Shown here: positions 1 through 10,414 of the stretch, one piece after another
How positions within the stretch are numbered: the first letter of the stretch is position 1
How the letters are laid out: each line of letters opens with the position of its first letter
DNA from: Amycolatopsis tolypomycina
GTDB taxonomy: Bacteria > Actinomycetota > Actinomycetes > Mycobacteriales > Pseudonocardiaceae
NCBI RefSeq assembly: GCF_900105945.1
Contig: NZ_FNSO01000004.1
Coordinates: forward strand, 4,526,001-4,590,000
Direction of reading: 5' to 3'
DNA length: 64,000 nt
Notes under the pieces: generated by a model
What the model was told of the DNA's origin: nothing
The model's database searches: none
The model's input: the letters and a program-made list of their open reading frames with translations, nothing else
Position numbers and translations under genes: made by a program

Positions 1-288
1 AACCAGGCCTGGGCCCGCACGACCGCCGGCGAGCTGACCGTCTACAGCGGCGACAGCACCCGGTGCCTCGACGCCACCGGCCAGGGCACCACCCCGGGCA
101 CCAAGATCGTCACCTGGAACTGCAACGGCCAGGGCAACCAGCGGTGGCAGGTCAACGCGAACGGCACGATCACGGGTGTCCAGTCCGGGCTGTGCCTCGA
201 CGTGACCGGGTCCTCGACCGCGAACGGCACGCAGATCCAGCTGGCCACCTGCACCGGCGCGGCCAACCAGAAGTGGACGCTCGGCTAA
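1..288 (+). CDS. C-terminal part of a secreted protein with a ricin-type lectin (CBM13) module
   Basis: The reading frame is open from the first base and ends at TAA 286-288, leaving 95 residues; the start lies outside the window. The visible part is a beta-trefoil carbohydrate-binding module: repeated RCLDATGQGT and LCLDVTG segments each precede a QRW or QKW motif, the QxW signature of ricin B lectins. Such modules anchor secreted glycoside hydrolases or esterases to xylan or other polysaccharides. The following genes are also secreted polysaccharide-acting enzymes on the same strand, so this is probably another. The catalytic domain cannot be identified from what is visible. Confidence 0.85.
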   Translation, partial: NQAWARTTAGELTVYSGDSTRCLDATGQGTTPGTKIVTWNCNGQGNQRWQVNANGTITGVQSGLCLDVTGSSTANGTQIQLATCTGAANQKWTLG

Positions 289-290
289 CG

Positions 291-369
291 CCCCAATGTG
301 GCGTTCGGTGCGTTGAACGCACCGAACGCCACATTGGGTGCGTTGAACGCAACCAACGCCACATTGGGG
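291..369. repeat. Palindromic repeat, family A, intergenic copy
   Basis: A perfect 47-bp palindrome (292-338, 23-bp arms around base 315) begins with CCCAATGTGGCG and ends with CGCCACATTGGG. It is followed by a third half-unit reaching 369. It starts 3 bases after the preceding stop codon and could act as a transcription terminator. The same sequence recurs at 45067-45199 and inside PKS coding sequence at 51833-51911. Confidence 0.9.
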
Positions 370-406
370 CGCTTCCCCTCGCACCACCGGACAGAGAGGT
401 TCGGCC

Positions 407-2380
407 ATGTCTTCGTTCGAGCTGTCGCGACGCCGGCTGATCGTGGTGGCCGGGGCCGCCGCGGCCGCCGGTGTGGTCCGCGTGCCCGCCGGCTGGGCCA
501 CCGAAGGACCGAGCAGCTACACGCCGAGCTGGGCGTCGGTCGACCAGCACCCGCCCGCGCCGGAGTGGTTCCAGGACGCCAAGTTCGGCATCTACTACCA
601 CTGGGGCGTGTTCAGCGTCCCGGCCTTCGGCAACGAGTGGTACCCGCGCAACATGTACATCGCCGGGTCCAGTGAGAACAACCACCACAAGGCGGTGTTC
701 GGCGACCCGTCGGCGTGGCCGTACCAGAACTTCATCAACGGTGCTCGCGACAAGGCGGGCAACTGGGTGCAGTTCGCGCCGAAGCTCAAGTCGGCGGGCG
801 GGAACTTCGACCCGGCCGAGTGGGCCCAGCTCTTCGCCGACGCCGGCGCGAAGTTCGCCGGCCCGGTCGCCGAGCACCACGACGGCTACTCGATGTGGAA
901 CAGCACGGCCAACGAGTGGAACTCGGTCAAGACCGGGCCCAAGCTCGACCTGCTCCGGCTGCACGCCGACGCCATCCGCGCGAAGGGCCTCAAGCTGCTG
1001 GCGGCCCTGCACCACGCCTACCACTTCACCGGCTACTACGACCACGTGCCGAACCAGCCGACCGAGTCGCTGCGCCGGCTGTTCGGCCAGAACGGCCGGG
1101 CCGCGGAGAACCAGCTCTGGTTCGACAAGCTGCGCGAGGTCGTCGACGGCTACCAGCCCGACCTCGTCTACCAGGACTTCAACCTGACCCAGGTCGACGA
1201 GGCGCAGCGGCTGAACTTCCTGGCGCGCTACTACAACCAGGCGGTGGCCTGGAACAAGGACGTCGTCGCCACCTACAAGGACGGCTTCAACAACCGCGGG
1301 GAGGTCTTCGACTTCGAACGCGGCGGGCCGGGCGACCTGATGAGCCCGTACTGGATGACCGACGACAGCATCTCCAGCTCCAGCTGGTGCTACACGAACG
1401 GCATCGGCTACTACTCGATGAAGGCCATGCTGCACTCGCTGCTCGACCGGGTCAGCAAGAACGGCACCATGCTGCTGAACATCGCGCCGATGGCCGACGG
1501 CACCATCCCGGCCGGGCAGCGCACGATCCTGCTCGGCATCGGCAACTACCTCAAGCGGTTCGGCGAGTCCGTCTACGGCACCCGCGCGTGGGCCGTGTAC
1601 GGCGAAGGGCCGACGAAGATGGGCGGCGGCTCGTTCACCACGCCGGTGGAGGGAACCAGGACCGACGTCCGGTTCACCCGCAGCAAGGACAACACCGTGC
1701 TGTACGCGACCGCGCTGGGCTGGCCCGGGAGCACCTTCCCGATCACGACGCTGAGTTCGAGCCGGATCAACCTGGGCAACCTCGTCTCGGCGCAGCTGCT
1801 CGGCCCGGACGCCGGCACCGCGACCGCCCTGCCCGCCCCGGTCCAGGACGCCGCCGCGCTGCGCGTCCAGCTGCCTTCGGCCAACCCGCCGTTCGACGCG
1901 CCGGCGTACGTGGTGAAACTGACGTTCTCCGGCCCGATCCCCACGCCCGGCTCCGGTCCCCTGCCGACCGGCTGGTCCCGGATCGCGAACGTCACCACCG
2001 GCCTCGTGCTCGACAGCGGTGGCAACGTCGCCGCCGGCTCCCCGCTCAAGCAGTGGAACTGGGACGGCAGCACGAACCTGCAGTGGCAGCTGACCGACGC
2101 CGGCGGCGGCTACGTCCGGATCGTCAACCGCACCAACGGGATGGTCGCCGACAGCCGGGGCAACACCGCCAACGGCGCCACCTGCGCGCAGACCGCGTGG
2201 ACCGGCGCCACCAGCCAGCAGTGGAAGCTGACCGGCCTGGGCAACGGCCGGTACCAGATCGTCAACCGGGCCACCGGCACCGCGCTCGACGGCATGGGCA
2301 GCACCGCCGCCGGCTCGAGCGTGGGTCTCTGGACGCCCAACAGCAGCACCAACAACCAGTGGGCCGTCACCGCCGTGTGA
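407..2380 (+). CDS. Secreted GH29 alpha-L-fucosidase with C-terminal ricin-type lectin module
   Basis: The protein has 657 aa. A twin-arginine-like signal (SRRRLIVVAG, residues 7-16) is followed by Ala-rich sequence, suggesting Tat export. Residues about 45-510 look like a GH29 catalytic domain: WFQDAKFGIYYHWG near the start, AEHHDGYSMW further on, and YQPDLVYQDF, where the Asp is the likely nucleophile. From about residue 515 a linker leads to a beta-trefoil lectin region with three repeats and QW pairs. It would remove fucosyl, or possibly other 6-deoxy or arabino-type, residues from plant or fungal glycans. It is the first complete gene of a hydrolase run, 23 bases before the next gene, with AGAGAGG upstream of the ATG. 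The substrate is inferred from the family only. Confidence 0.85.
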   Translation: MSSFELSRRRLIVVAGAAAAAGVVRVPAGWATEGPSSYTPSWASVDQHPPAPEWFQDAKFGIYYHWGVFSVPAFGNEWYPRNMYIAGSSENNHHKAVFGDPSAWPYQNFINGARDKAGNWVQFAPKLKSAGGNFDPAEWAQLFADAGAKFAGPVAEHHDGYSMWNSTANEWNSVKTGPKLDLLRLHADAIRAKGLKLLAALHHAYHFTGYYDHVPNQPTESLRRLFGQNGRAAENQLWFDKLREVVDGYQPDLVYQDFNLTQVDEAQRLNFLARYYNQAVAWNKDVVATYKDGFNNRGEVFDFERGGPGDLMSPYWMTDDSISSSSWCYTNGIGYYSMKAMLHSLLDRVSKNGTMLLNIAPMADGTIPAGQRTILLGIGNYLKRFGESVYGTRAWAVYGEGPTKMGGGSFTTPVEGTRTDVRFTRSKDNTVLYATALGWPGSTFPITTLSSSRINLGNLVSAQLLGPDAGTATALPAPVQDAAALRVQLPSANPPFDAPAYVVKLTFSGPIPTPGSGPLPTGWSRIANVTTGLVLDSGGNVAAGSPLKQWNWDGSTNLQWQLTDAGGGYVRIVNRTNGMVADSRGNTANGATCAQTAWTGATSQQWKLTGLGNGRYQIVNRATGTALDGMGSTAAGSSVGLWTPNSSTNNQWAVTAV

Positions 2381-2403
2381 CGGCCGATCCTCGAGGAGAC
2401 GAG

Positions 2404-3489
2404 ATGCGCGCACGGCTCGGGTGGCTCGCCGCCGCCGCTGCGGTCCTCGCCGGCACCCTGCTGCCGGGAACCGCCGCCGCCGAATCGAACGGCGGGGTCC
2501 GGGTGATGCCGCTTGGCGATTCCATCACCGAGGGCACGCAGGTCCCCGGCGGGTACCGGATCGGGCTCTGGCAGCGGGTATCGGCGGGCGGCTACCAGGT
2601 GGACTTCGTCGGCTCGCAGTCCAACGGGCCGGCCTCCCTCGGCGACCACGACCACGAGGGCCACCCGGGCTGGCGCATCGACCAGATCGACGCGAACATC
2701 GTGTCCTGGCTGCGCACCAGCACCCCGCACACGGTCCTGCTGCACATCGGCACCAACGACATCCTGCAGAACTACAACGTCTCGGGCGCGCCGGCCCGCC
2801 TGTCCGCACTGGTCGACCACATCACGGCGACGGCTCCGGACGCCGAGGTCTTCGTCGCGACGATCATCCCGCTGGCCAACAGCGGCCAGGAGGCGGCCGG
2901 GCGCACCTTCAACGCCACGATCCCCGGAATGGTGCAGAGCAAGCAGAACGGCGGCAAGCACGTGCACCTGGTGAACATGCACGACGCGCTGACGACCGCC
3001 GACCTGATCGACGGCGTCCACCCCACGGCCACCGGCTACGACAAGATGGCCGCGGTCTGGTACTCGGCGCTGCAGGCGGTCCCGGGCAGCATCGGCACCC
3101 CCGGCCAGTCCTCGGCGAGGCAGCTCGTCGGCACGCAGTCGGGTCGCTGCGCCGACGTCCCGGCCGCCACCGACGGCACCCCGGTGCAGCTGGCCGACTG
3201 CGCCGGCGCGCCGTGGACGCCCAGCGGCAAGCAGCTGACGACCGCCGGCAACAAATGCCTCGACGCGTCCGGGCAGGGCACGGCCGACGGGACACCGGTG
3301 ATCATCTGGACCTGCTCCGGCCAGGCCAACCAGCAGTGGAACGTCAACGCCGACGGCACGATCACCGGCGTGCAGTCCGGCCGGTGCCTCGACGCGACCG
3401 GGCAGGGCACCACCGCCGGCACCCGGCTGATCCTGTGGGCCTGCCACGGGCAGGCGAACCAGAAGTGGACGTTGCGGGCAGCCCCCTGA
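2404..3489 (+). CDS. Secreted SGNH/GDSL esterase with C-terminal CBM13 module
   Basis: The protein has 361 aa. A Sec-type signal peptide covers residues 1-30 (hydrophobic Ala/Leu core, cleavage near TAAAES). The SGNH block motifs are clear: MPLGDSITEG near residue 37 (catalytic Ser), HIGTNDI near 116, and DGVHPTATGY near 203 (Asp/His). Residues about 240-361 form a beta-trefoil lectin with repeated RCLDATGQGT and QQWN/QKWT signatures. The likely role is deacetylation of xylan or related polymers (carbohydrate-esterase type). GAGGAGACGAG precedes the ATG. A related esterase with CBM2 in place of CBM13 lies at 4572-5588, so the esterase domain is duplicated within the locus. Confidence 0.88.
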   Translation: MRARLGWLAAAAAVLAGTLLPGTAAAESNGGVRVMPLGDSITEGTQVPGGYRIGLWQRVSAGGYQVDFVGSQSNGPASLGDHDHEGHPGWRIDQIDANIVSWLRTSTPHTVLLHIGTNDILQNYNVSGAPARLSALVDHITATAPDAEVFVATIIPLANSGQEAAGRTFNATIPGMVQSKQNGGKHVHLVNMHDALTTADLIDGVHPTATGYDKMAAVWYSALQAVPGSIGTPGQSSARQLVGTQSGRCADVPAATDGTPVQLADCAGAPWTPSGKQLTTAGNKCLDASGQGTADGTPVIIWTCSGQANQQWNVNADGTITGVQSGRCLDATGQGTTAGTRLILWACHGQANQKWTLRAAP

Positions 3490-3532
3490 CCGGATGTGTG
3501 CCCCGTTCCCACGGAACGGGGCACACATCCGG
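3490..3532. terminator. Perfect hairpin after the esterase gene
   Basis: Two 20-base arms (CCGGATGTGTGCCCCGTTCC and its complement) flank a 3-base loop, starting right after the stop codon. There is no T-tract. The shape suggests a factor-dependent or stem-only terminator that insulates the GH12 gene with its own operator. Confidence 0.75.
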
Positions 3533-3599
3533 TGAATCCATCACGGCCACCCTCTTTGCTCCGACCGCCCGCTGTGGTTACATCGAAAGCGATTCCGGT

Positions 3600-3613
3600 T
3601 GAGAGCGCTCCCA
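3600..3613. promoter_or_regulatory. CelR/CebR-type operator upstream of GH12
   Basis: TGAGAGCGCTCCCA matches 13 of 14 bases of the palindrome TGGGAGCGCTCCCA, known as the site of the LacI-family cellulose regulators CelR (Thermobifida) and CebR (Streptomyces). It lies 29 bases before the GH12 start codon, where a repressor would block transcription until cello-oligosaccharides are present. No CebR gene is visible in the window. Confidence 0.72.
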
Positions 3614-3642
3614 GAAACGGCCACAACGACGTGGAGGAAACC

Positions 3643-4389
3643 ATGAAACTGAGGAACGCCCTGTCCGCGGTGCTGCTCGCCGCGGCCGGTCTGGCGGCCC
3701 CGGTCGCCACCGCCCCGGCCGCGCACGCGGACACGCTGATCTGCGACCAGTACGGCTCGACCACCATCGGCGGCCGGTACGTCGTCATGAACAACCGGTG
3801 GGGCAGCAGCGCGCAGCAGTGCATCAACGTCACCGGCAGCGGGTTCCGGATCCAGACGCAGCAGGGCTCCACCAGCGGCGGCGCACCGTTGTCCTACCCG
3901 GCGGTCTACCTCGGGTGCCACTACACGAACTGCTCCCCCGGCTCGCCCCTGCCCCGGCAGCTGAGCCGGATCGGCAGCGCCCCGTCGTCGATCTCCTACA
4001 CCTACGTCGGCGGCGTCTTCAACGCCTCCTACGACATCTGGCTGGACCCGACGCCGAAGACCAACGGGGTCAACCAGATGGAGGTCATGATCTGGTTCAA
4101 CCGCTCGGGGAACATCCAGCCGATCGGCGGCCGGGTCGGCACCACCAGCATCGGCGGCCGCGGCTGGGAAGTGTGGCAGGGCAACAACGGCGGCAACGAC
4201 GTGGTGTCCTACGTGGCCCAGTCCACCCTCTCGGGCTGGTCGTTCAACGTGCTGGACTTCGTCAACGACGTCGACAACCGCACCCGCGTCGACCGCTCCT
4301 GGCACCTCACCAGCATCCAGGCCGGCTTCGAGCCGTGGAGCGGCGGCGTCGGCCTCGCGGTGAACTCGTTCTCCGCGAGCATCAACTAG
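3643..4389 (+). CDS. Secreted GH12 endoglucanase/xyloglucanase
   Basis: The protein has 248 aa. Residues 1-33 form a signal peptide (hydrophobic core, cleavage near AAHAD). The rest is one GH12 domain: CDQYGSTTIGGRYVVMNNRWG at its start, NQMEVMIWF with the probable nucleophile Glu near residue 146, and FEPWSGG with the probable acid/base Glu near 229. The length is typical of GH12 without a binding module. The ATG at 3643 is preceded by GTGGAGGAAACC; an earlier in-frame ATG at 3496 lies inside the hairpin and has no such site. It should cut internal beta-1,4 bonds of cellulose or xyloglucan. The operator at 3600 suggests control by cello-oligosaccharides. Confidence 0.88.
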   Translation: MKLRNALSAVLLAAAGLAAPVATAPAAHADTLICDQYGSTTIGGRYVVMNNRWGSSAQQCINVTGSGFRIQTQQGSTSGGAPLSYPAVYLGCHYTNCSPGSPLPRQLSRIGSAPSSISYTYVGGVFNASYDIWLDPTPKTNGVNQMEVMIWFNRSGNIQPIGGRVGTTSIGGRGWEVWQGNNGGNDVVSYVAQSTLSGWSFNVLDFVNDVDNRTRVDRSWHLTSIQAGFEPWSGGVGLAVNSFSASIN

Positions 4390-4421
4390 CACTCTGTCCA
4401 CAGAGGACTCCGCCGCCCGGG

Positions 4422-4443
4422 ACTTTCGGCGCCGAAAGTTTCG
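4422..4443. promoter_or_regulatory. Candidate operator palindrome before the CBM2 esterase
   Basis: ACTTTCGGCGCCGAAAGT (4422-4439) is a perfect 18-bp palindrome. It overlaps a second dyad, CGAAAGTTTCG (4433-4443). The latter resembles the CGAA-N-TTCG type of inverted repeat reported near actinomycete xylan-utilisation genes. It lies about 130 bases before the start of the esterase gene, which is followed by xylanase genes. Binding by a xylan-responsive regulator is an inference. Confidence 0.5.
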
Positions 4444-4571
4444 GGCGGCGGCGGCGGACTGAAACTTACAGGCAAGCCGTGGTCAGAGTGCCGGTGCCCG
4501 GATACGCTGGCCCACGAGCGGAAACGGCGCGGAACACACTCCCCGGACCGCGGCACACGAAGGATTCCCCG

Positions 4572-5588
4572 ATGAAACTCGCGAAGCTCGCCGCCGTCGT
4601 CGTGCTGACGGCCTGCGCCACACTGGGTGTGGTGCCGGTCGCCGCGGCCGCGGCGACCGTCGCCGCCCCGGTGCCGATCATGCCGCTGGGCGATTCCATC
4701 ACCCAGGGCGGGTCGATCGGCGGCTACCGCCTCGACCTCGGCGCGAAGCTGCGGGCCGACGGGCGCTCGACCGACTTCGTCGGCTCGCTGGCCGACGGGC
4801 CGTCGAGCATGCCCGACCGCAACCACGAGGGTCACCCGGGCTGGACCATCGCCCAGATCGACGCAAACGTCACCGGCTGGCTGAACACGTTCCGCCCGCG
4901 CACGATCCTGCTCCACATCGGCACCAACGACATGTACGGCAGCGACCCGGCCGGCGCGCCGCGGCGGCTGTCGGCCCTGGTCGACAAGATCACGAACCAG
5001 GTGCCGGGCGCCGACGTCTTCGTCGCCACGATCATCCCGATCCGGTTCGCCGACCAGACGGTCCGCACCTTCAACGCGGCCATCGCGCCGGACATGCGGG
5101 CCAAGGCCGCGGCCGGCAAGCGCGTGCACCTGGTCGACATGTACCCGGCGGTCGCCATCGCCGACCTGCCCGACGGCATCCACCCCAACGCGGCCGGCTA
5201 CAGCAAGATGGCCACCGCCTGGTACAACGCGCTCAAGGCGGTTCCGGGCAGCATCGGCGGGGAAGATCCGCCGCCCCCGACCGGGGACGGCCCGTGCACC
5301 GCGACGCCGAAGGTCGTCGGCAGCTGGAACGGCGGCTTCCAGGGCGAAGTGACCGTCGTGAACACCGGCACCGCCGCACTCAACGGGTGGACCGTGCAGT
5401 TCACCCTGGCGAGCGGCCAGACCCTCGGCCAGATCTGGAGCGGCACGGCAAGCGGCACCAGCCCGGTGACGGTGAAGAACGTCGCCTACAACGGCGCGCT
5501 CGGCCCCGGCGCCACCACGACCTTCGGCTTCCTCGTGTCCGGTCCCGGCGCGGCGAGCCTCGACGCGGCCACCTGCACCAGCCCGTGA
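4572..5588 (+). CDS. Secreted SGNH esterase with C-terminal CBM2 module
   Basis: The protein has 338 aa. The signal peptide is residues 1-30. The SGNH domain carries MPLGDSITQG, HIGTNDMYG and LPDGIHPNAAGY. After a short Pro/Gly linker (PPPPTGDG), residues about 235-338 form a CBM2-type module with SWNGGFQGEVTVVN and NVAYNGALGPG motifs, which binds crystalline cellulose or xylan. The esterase half is close to the CBM13 esterase at 2404, so the two share a catalytic domain on different anchors. The likely function is acetyl-xylan or similar deacetylation. The GH10 gene follows after 36 bases, so co-transcription is likely. Confidence 0.87.
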   Translation: MKLAKLAAVVVLTACATLGVVPVAAAAATVAAPVPIMPLGDSITQGGSIGGYRLDLGAKLRADGRSTDFVGSLADGPSSMPDRNHEGHPGWTIAQIDANVTGWLNTFRPRTILLHIGTNDMYGSDPAGAPRRLSALVDKITNQVPGADVFVATIIPIRFADQTVRTFNAAIAPDMRAKAAAGKRVHLVDMYPAVAIADLPDGIHPNAAGYSKMATAWYNALKAVPGSIGGEDPPPPTGDGPCTATPKVVGSWNGGFQGEVTVVNTGTAALNGWTVQFTLASGQTLGQIWSGTASGTSPVTVKNVAYNGALGPGATTTFGFLVSGPGAASLDAATCTSP

Positions 5589-7022
<1,434 letters not shown>

Positions 7023-7048
7023 TCCCCCTTCCCCGAACGGAGACCACT

Positions 7049-8410
7049 GTGCCCCGACGAAGGCGCCTGCTCGCCTGGCTGACCGCGGCCCTCTGCGCCA
7101 CGGCGCTCCTGCCCGGCACCGCGCACGCCGACAACCCGATCGTGCAGCACATCTACACCGCCGACCCGGCTCCGCTGGTGCACAACGGCCGCGTCTACCT
7201 CTACACCGGACACGACGAGGACGGCTCGACCTACTTCACCATGAAGGACTGGCGGGTCTGGTCGTCCGCGGACATGGTCAACTGGACCGACCACGGCTCG
7301 CCGATGAGCCTTTCGACGTTCAGCTGGGCCAAACAGGACGCCTGGGCCGGGCAGGCCGTCGAACGCAACGGCAAGTTCTACTGGTACGTCCCGGTGGTCA
7401 ACCGCGCGACCGGCCGGATGGCCATCGGCGTCGGCGTCGCGGACAGCCCCACCGGGCCGTTCCGGGACGCCATCGGCCGCCCGCTCGTCGAGAACGGCGA
7501 GATCGACCCGACGGTGTTCATCGACGACACCGGCCAGGCGTACCTGTACTGGGGCAACCCGAACCTCTGGTACGTGCGGCTCAACGCCGACATGACGTCG
7601 TACTCCGGTGGCGTCACCCAGATCCCGCTCACCACCGCCGGCTTCGGCACGCGACCCAACGGCGGCAACCGGCCGACGCTGTACGAGGAAGGGCCGTGGG
7701 TCTACAAGCGCAACGGCCTGTACTACAACGTGTTCGCGGCCAAGTGCTGCTCGGAGTTCATCGGCTACTCCACCGCGCCCGGCCCGACCGGTCCGTGGAC
7801 CTACCGGGGCACGGTGATGCCCACGCAGGGCAGCAGTTTCACCAACCACCCCGGGATCGTCGACTACAAGGGCAGTTCGTACTTCTTCTACCACAACGGC
7901 GCGTTGCCGGGCGGGGGCGGCTACACCCGCTCGGTGGCGGTGGAGAAGTTCGCCTACAACGCCGACGGCACCATCCCGACCATCAACATGACCACGGGCG
8001 GGCCACCGCCGGCCGACACGCTCAACCCCTTCGTCCGGCAGGAAGCGGAGACGATCAACCGGGAGTCCGGGATCGAGACCGAGCCGGCCTCCGAAGGCGG
8101 CATGAACATCGGCTGGATCGAGAACGGCGACAACGTCAAGGTCCGCAACGTCGCGTTCGGTGCGGGCGCGAAGACGTTCACCGCCCGGGTCGCCTCCGCG
8201 GGCTCCGGCGGCACGATCGAGGTACGGCTGGGCAGCGCCACCGGCACCGTGGTGGGCCGCTGCACCGTGCCCGCCACCGGCGGCTGGCAGACGTGGACGT
8301 CAGTGTCCTGCCCGGTGAGCGGCGTGACCGGCACGCAGGACCTGGTGTTGCGGTTCGCCGGCGGCAGCGGCTACCTCTTCAACGTCAACTGGTGGCAGTT
8401 CTCCGCCTGA
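7049..8410 (+). CDS. Secreted GH43 arabinofuranosidase/xylosidase with CBM6
   Basis: The protein has 453 aa from GTG 7049, preceded by CGGAGACC. The signal peptide is residues 1-30 (cleavage near TAHAD). The GH43 five-blade propeller begins with TADPAPLVHNGRVYLYTGHD (general base Asp near residue 38) and has EEGPWVYKRNGLYY (probable general acid Glu near 214). From about residue 325 a CBM6 module (RQEAETIN, GWIENGDNVKVRNV, NVNWWQFSA) completes the protein. The expected role is removal of arabinose or xylose from arabinoxylan. It is 26 bases after the xylanase and 15 bases before the next GH43 gene, so it is probably in the same transcript. Confidence 0.9.
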   Translation: MPRRRRLLAWLTAALCATALLPGTAHADNPIVQHIYTADPAPLVHNGRVYLYTGHDEDGSTYFTMKDWRVWSSADMVNWTDHGSPMSLSTFSWAKQDAWAGQAVERNGKFYWYVPVVNRATGRMAIGVGVADSPTGPFRDAIGRPLVENGEIDPTVFIDDTGQAYLYWGNPNLWYVRLNADMTSYSGGVTQIPLTTAGFGTRPNGGNRPTLYEEGPWVYKRNGLYYNVFAAKCCSEFIGYSTAPGPTGPWTYRGTVMPTQGSSFTNHPGIVDYKGSSYFFYHNGALPGGGGYTRSVAVEKFAYNADGTIPTINMTTGGPPPADTLNPFVRQEAETINRESGIETEPASEGGMNIGWIENGDNVKVRNVAFGAGAKTFTARVASAGSGGTIEVRLGSATGTVVGRCTVPATGGWQTWTSVSCPVSGVTGTQDLVLRFAGGSGYLFNVNWWQFSA

Positions 8411-8425
8411 CCCGAAAGGACAGAC

Positions 8426-10414
8426 GTGGTGTCACGCCGACGATCCCGGGCCGCCGTCTCGGCCCTGCTCGCCGCGACCGGCCTCGCCGGCGCCGTCCTG
8501 GTGGCGACCCCGGCCGCGCACGCCGCGGCCGGGTGCTCGGTCACCTACACGAAGACCTCCGAATGGCAGGGCGGCTTCGGCGCGTCCGTGTCGATCACGA
8601 ATCTCGGCGACGCGGTCGACGGGTGGACGCTGACCTGGTTGTTCACCGGCGGCCAGCAGGTGGGCCAGCACTGGAACGCGACCATCACCCAGGCCGGCGC
8701 CACCGTCAGCGCGAAGAACGTCGCCTACAACGCGGCCATCCCGACCGGCGGCAAGGCGGAGTTCGGCTTCAACGGCTCGTTCACCTCGGCCAACCCGACC
8801 CCGTCGGAGTTCCGGCTCAACGGCACCCTCTGCACCGGCGGCGTCGAACCCACGGCCCCGTCCACGCCGACGACCCCGACCACCCCCACGACACCGACCA
8901 CCCCGGACCAGCCGGCGGCGAACTTCACGAACCCGGTGCTGTGGCAGGACTTCGCCGACATCGACATCATCCGGGTCGGCAACGCCTACTACTACTCCGC
9001 CTCGACGATGCACTACTCCCCCGGCGCGCCGATCCTGCGCTCCTACGACCTGGTGAACTGGGAGTTCGCCGGCCATTCGGTGCCCAAGCTGGACTTCGGC
9101 GCGAAGTACGACCTCAACGGCGGGCGCGGGTACGTGCGCGGCATCTGGGCGTCGTTCTTCAACCACCGCGCCAGCAACGACACCTACTACTGGGGTGGCT
9201 GCGTCGACTTCGCCAAGACCTACATCTACACCGCCACCGCCGTGGACGGGCAGTGGTCGAGGCACACGACGATCGACAAGTGCTACTACGACGCCGGGCT
9301 GCTCGTGGACGACGACGACACGATGTACGTCGCCTACGGCAACACCACCCTCAGCGTCGCCCAGCTGTCCAAGGACGGGAAGACCGAAGTCCGCTCGCAG
9401 CAGGTCTTCCAGACGCCGTCGAACATCGGCACGCTCGAAGGGTCGCGGTTCTACAAGCGGAACGGCAGCTACTACATCTTCGTGACGCGCCCGGCCAACG
9501 GCCAGTACATCCTCAAGGCGAGCAGCCCCTGGGGGCCGTACACCGTCCAGCAGGTCCTGCTGAACCTGCCGGGCCCGATCTCCGGCGGCGGCGTCCCGCA
9601 CCAGGGCGGGCTGGTGCAGACGCAGAACGGCGACTGGTACTACATGTCCTTCGTCGACGCCTACCCCGGCGGCCGCGTCCCGGCGCTCGCCCCGATCACC
9701 TGGACGGCCGACGGCTGGCCGCGGCTGCAGACGGTCGACGGCCGCTGGGGCGTCACGTACCCGAAGCCGAACCTGCCGCCACCACCGCGTCAGGTCGAGC
9801 CGATGACCGGCACCGACACCTTCCCGGGCCCGACCCTGAAACCGCAGTGGGAGTGGAACCACAACCCGGACACCACGAAGTTCTCGGTGAGCAACGGCCT
9901 CAAGCTGTCGACGGCCACGGTCACCAACGACCTGTACGCGGCCCGCAACACGGTGACGCGCCGGATCCAGGGCCCGAGCTCCACGGGCACCGCCACGCTC
10001 GACCTGACGTCGATGCGCGACGGCGACCGTACGGGCCTGGCGATGCTGCGCGACTCCTCGGCCTACATCGGCGTCAAGCGGGACGGCGGCCGGAACCGGA
10101 TCGTCATGGTCAACGGCCTGACCATGGACGGCAACTGGAACACCACCGGCACCGGGACGGAGGTGGCGAGCGCGGCCCTGACCGGCAGCAAGGTCTGGTT
10201 GCGCGCGACCGCCGACATCCGCCCCGGCACCGGACGCCAGGCCCGGTTCTCCTACAGCACCGACGGGGTGAACTTCACGCCGCTGGGCACGGCGTTCACG
10301 CTCAACAACGCCTGGCAGTTCTTCATGGGTTACCGCTTCGCCGTCTTCAACCACGCCACCCAGGCGCTCGGCGGTGCGGTCACCCTCCAGCGGTTCGACC
10401 TGACCACGCCGTAG
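8426..10414 (+). CDS. Secreted CBM2-GH43 enzyme with C-terminal beta-sandwich domain
   Basis: The protein has about 662 aa. GTG at 8426 or 8429 follows GAAAGGA. The signal peptide is residues 1-33. An N-terminal CBM2 (CSVTYTKTSEWQGGF, about 36-137) is followed by a Thr-Pro linker and a GH43 domain from about 170 (FADIDIIRVGNAYYYSAS, YDAGLLVDDDDTMYVAYG, GTLEGSRFYKRNGSYYI). The last 200 residues resemble the concanavalin-like GH43 C2 domain. The likely substrate is xylo- or arabino-oligosaccharide. Unlike its neighbours it carries the binding module at the N-terminus. Its last 35 bases overlap the convergent Pls-like gene. Confidence 0.88.
   Translation: MVSRRRSRAAVSALLAATGLAGAVLVATPAAHAAAGCSVTYTKTSEWQGGFGASVSITNLGDAVDGWTLTWLFTGGQQVGQHWNATITQAGATVSAKNVAYNAAIPTGGKAEFGFNGSFTSANPTPSEFRLNGTLCTGGVEPTAPSTPTTPTTPTTPTTPDQPAANFTNPVLWQDFADIDIIRVGNAYYYSASTMHYSPGAPILRSYDLVNWEFAGHSVPKLDFGAKYDLNGGRGYVRGIWASFFNHRASNDTYYWGGCVDFAKTYIYTATAVDGQWSRHTTIDKCYYDAGLLVDDDDTMYVAYGNTTLSVAQLSKDGKTEVRSQQVFQTPSNIGTLEGSRFYKRNGSYYIFVTRPANGQYILKASSPWGPYTVQQVLLNLPGPISGGGVPHQGGLVQTQNGDWYYMSFVDAYPGGRVPALAPITWTADGWPRLQTVDGRWGVTYPKPNLPPPPRQVEPMTGTDTFPGPTLKPQWEWNHNPDTTKFSVSNGLKLSTATVTNDLYAARNTVTRRIQGPSSTGTATLDLTSMRDGDRTGLAMLRDSSAYIGVKRDGGRNRIVMVNGLTMDGNWNTTGTGTEVASAALTGSKVWLRATADIRPGTGRQARFSYSTDGVNFTPLGTAFTLNNAWQFFMGYRFAVFNHATQALGGAVTLQRFDLTTP

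Noticed and set aside
170..2413. Long open frame on the minus strand (over 700 codons) opposite the GH29 gene, and similar long antisense frames across the window
   Set aside because: Composition is dominated by Arg/Gly/Ala/Val without any family motif, and each is fully opposite a gene with clear domains; expected in GC-rich DNA with strong third-position bias.
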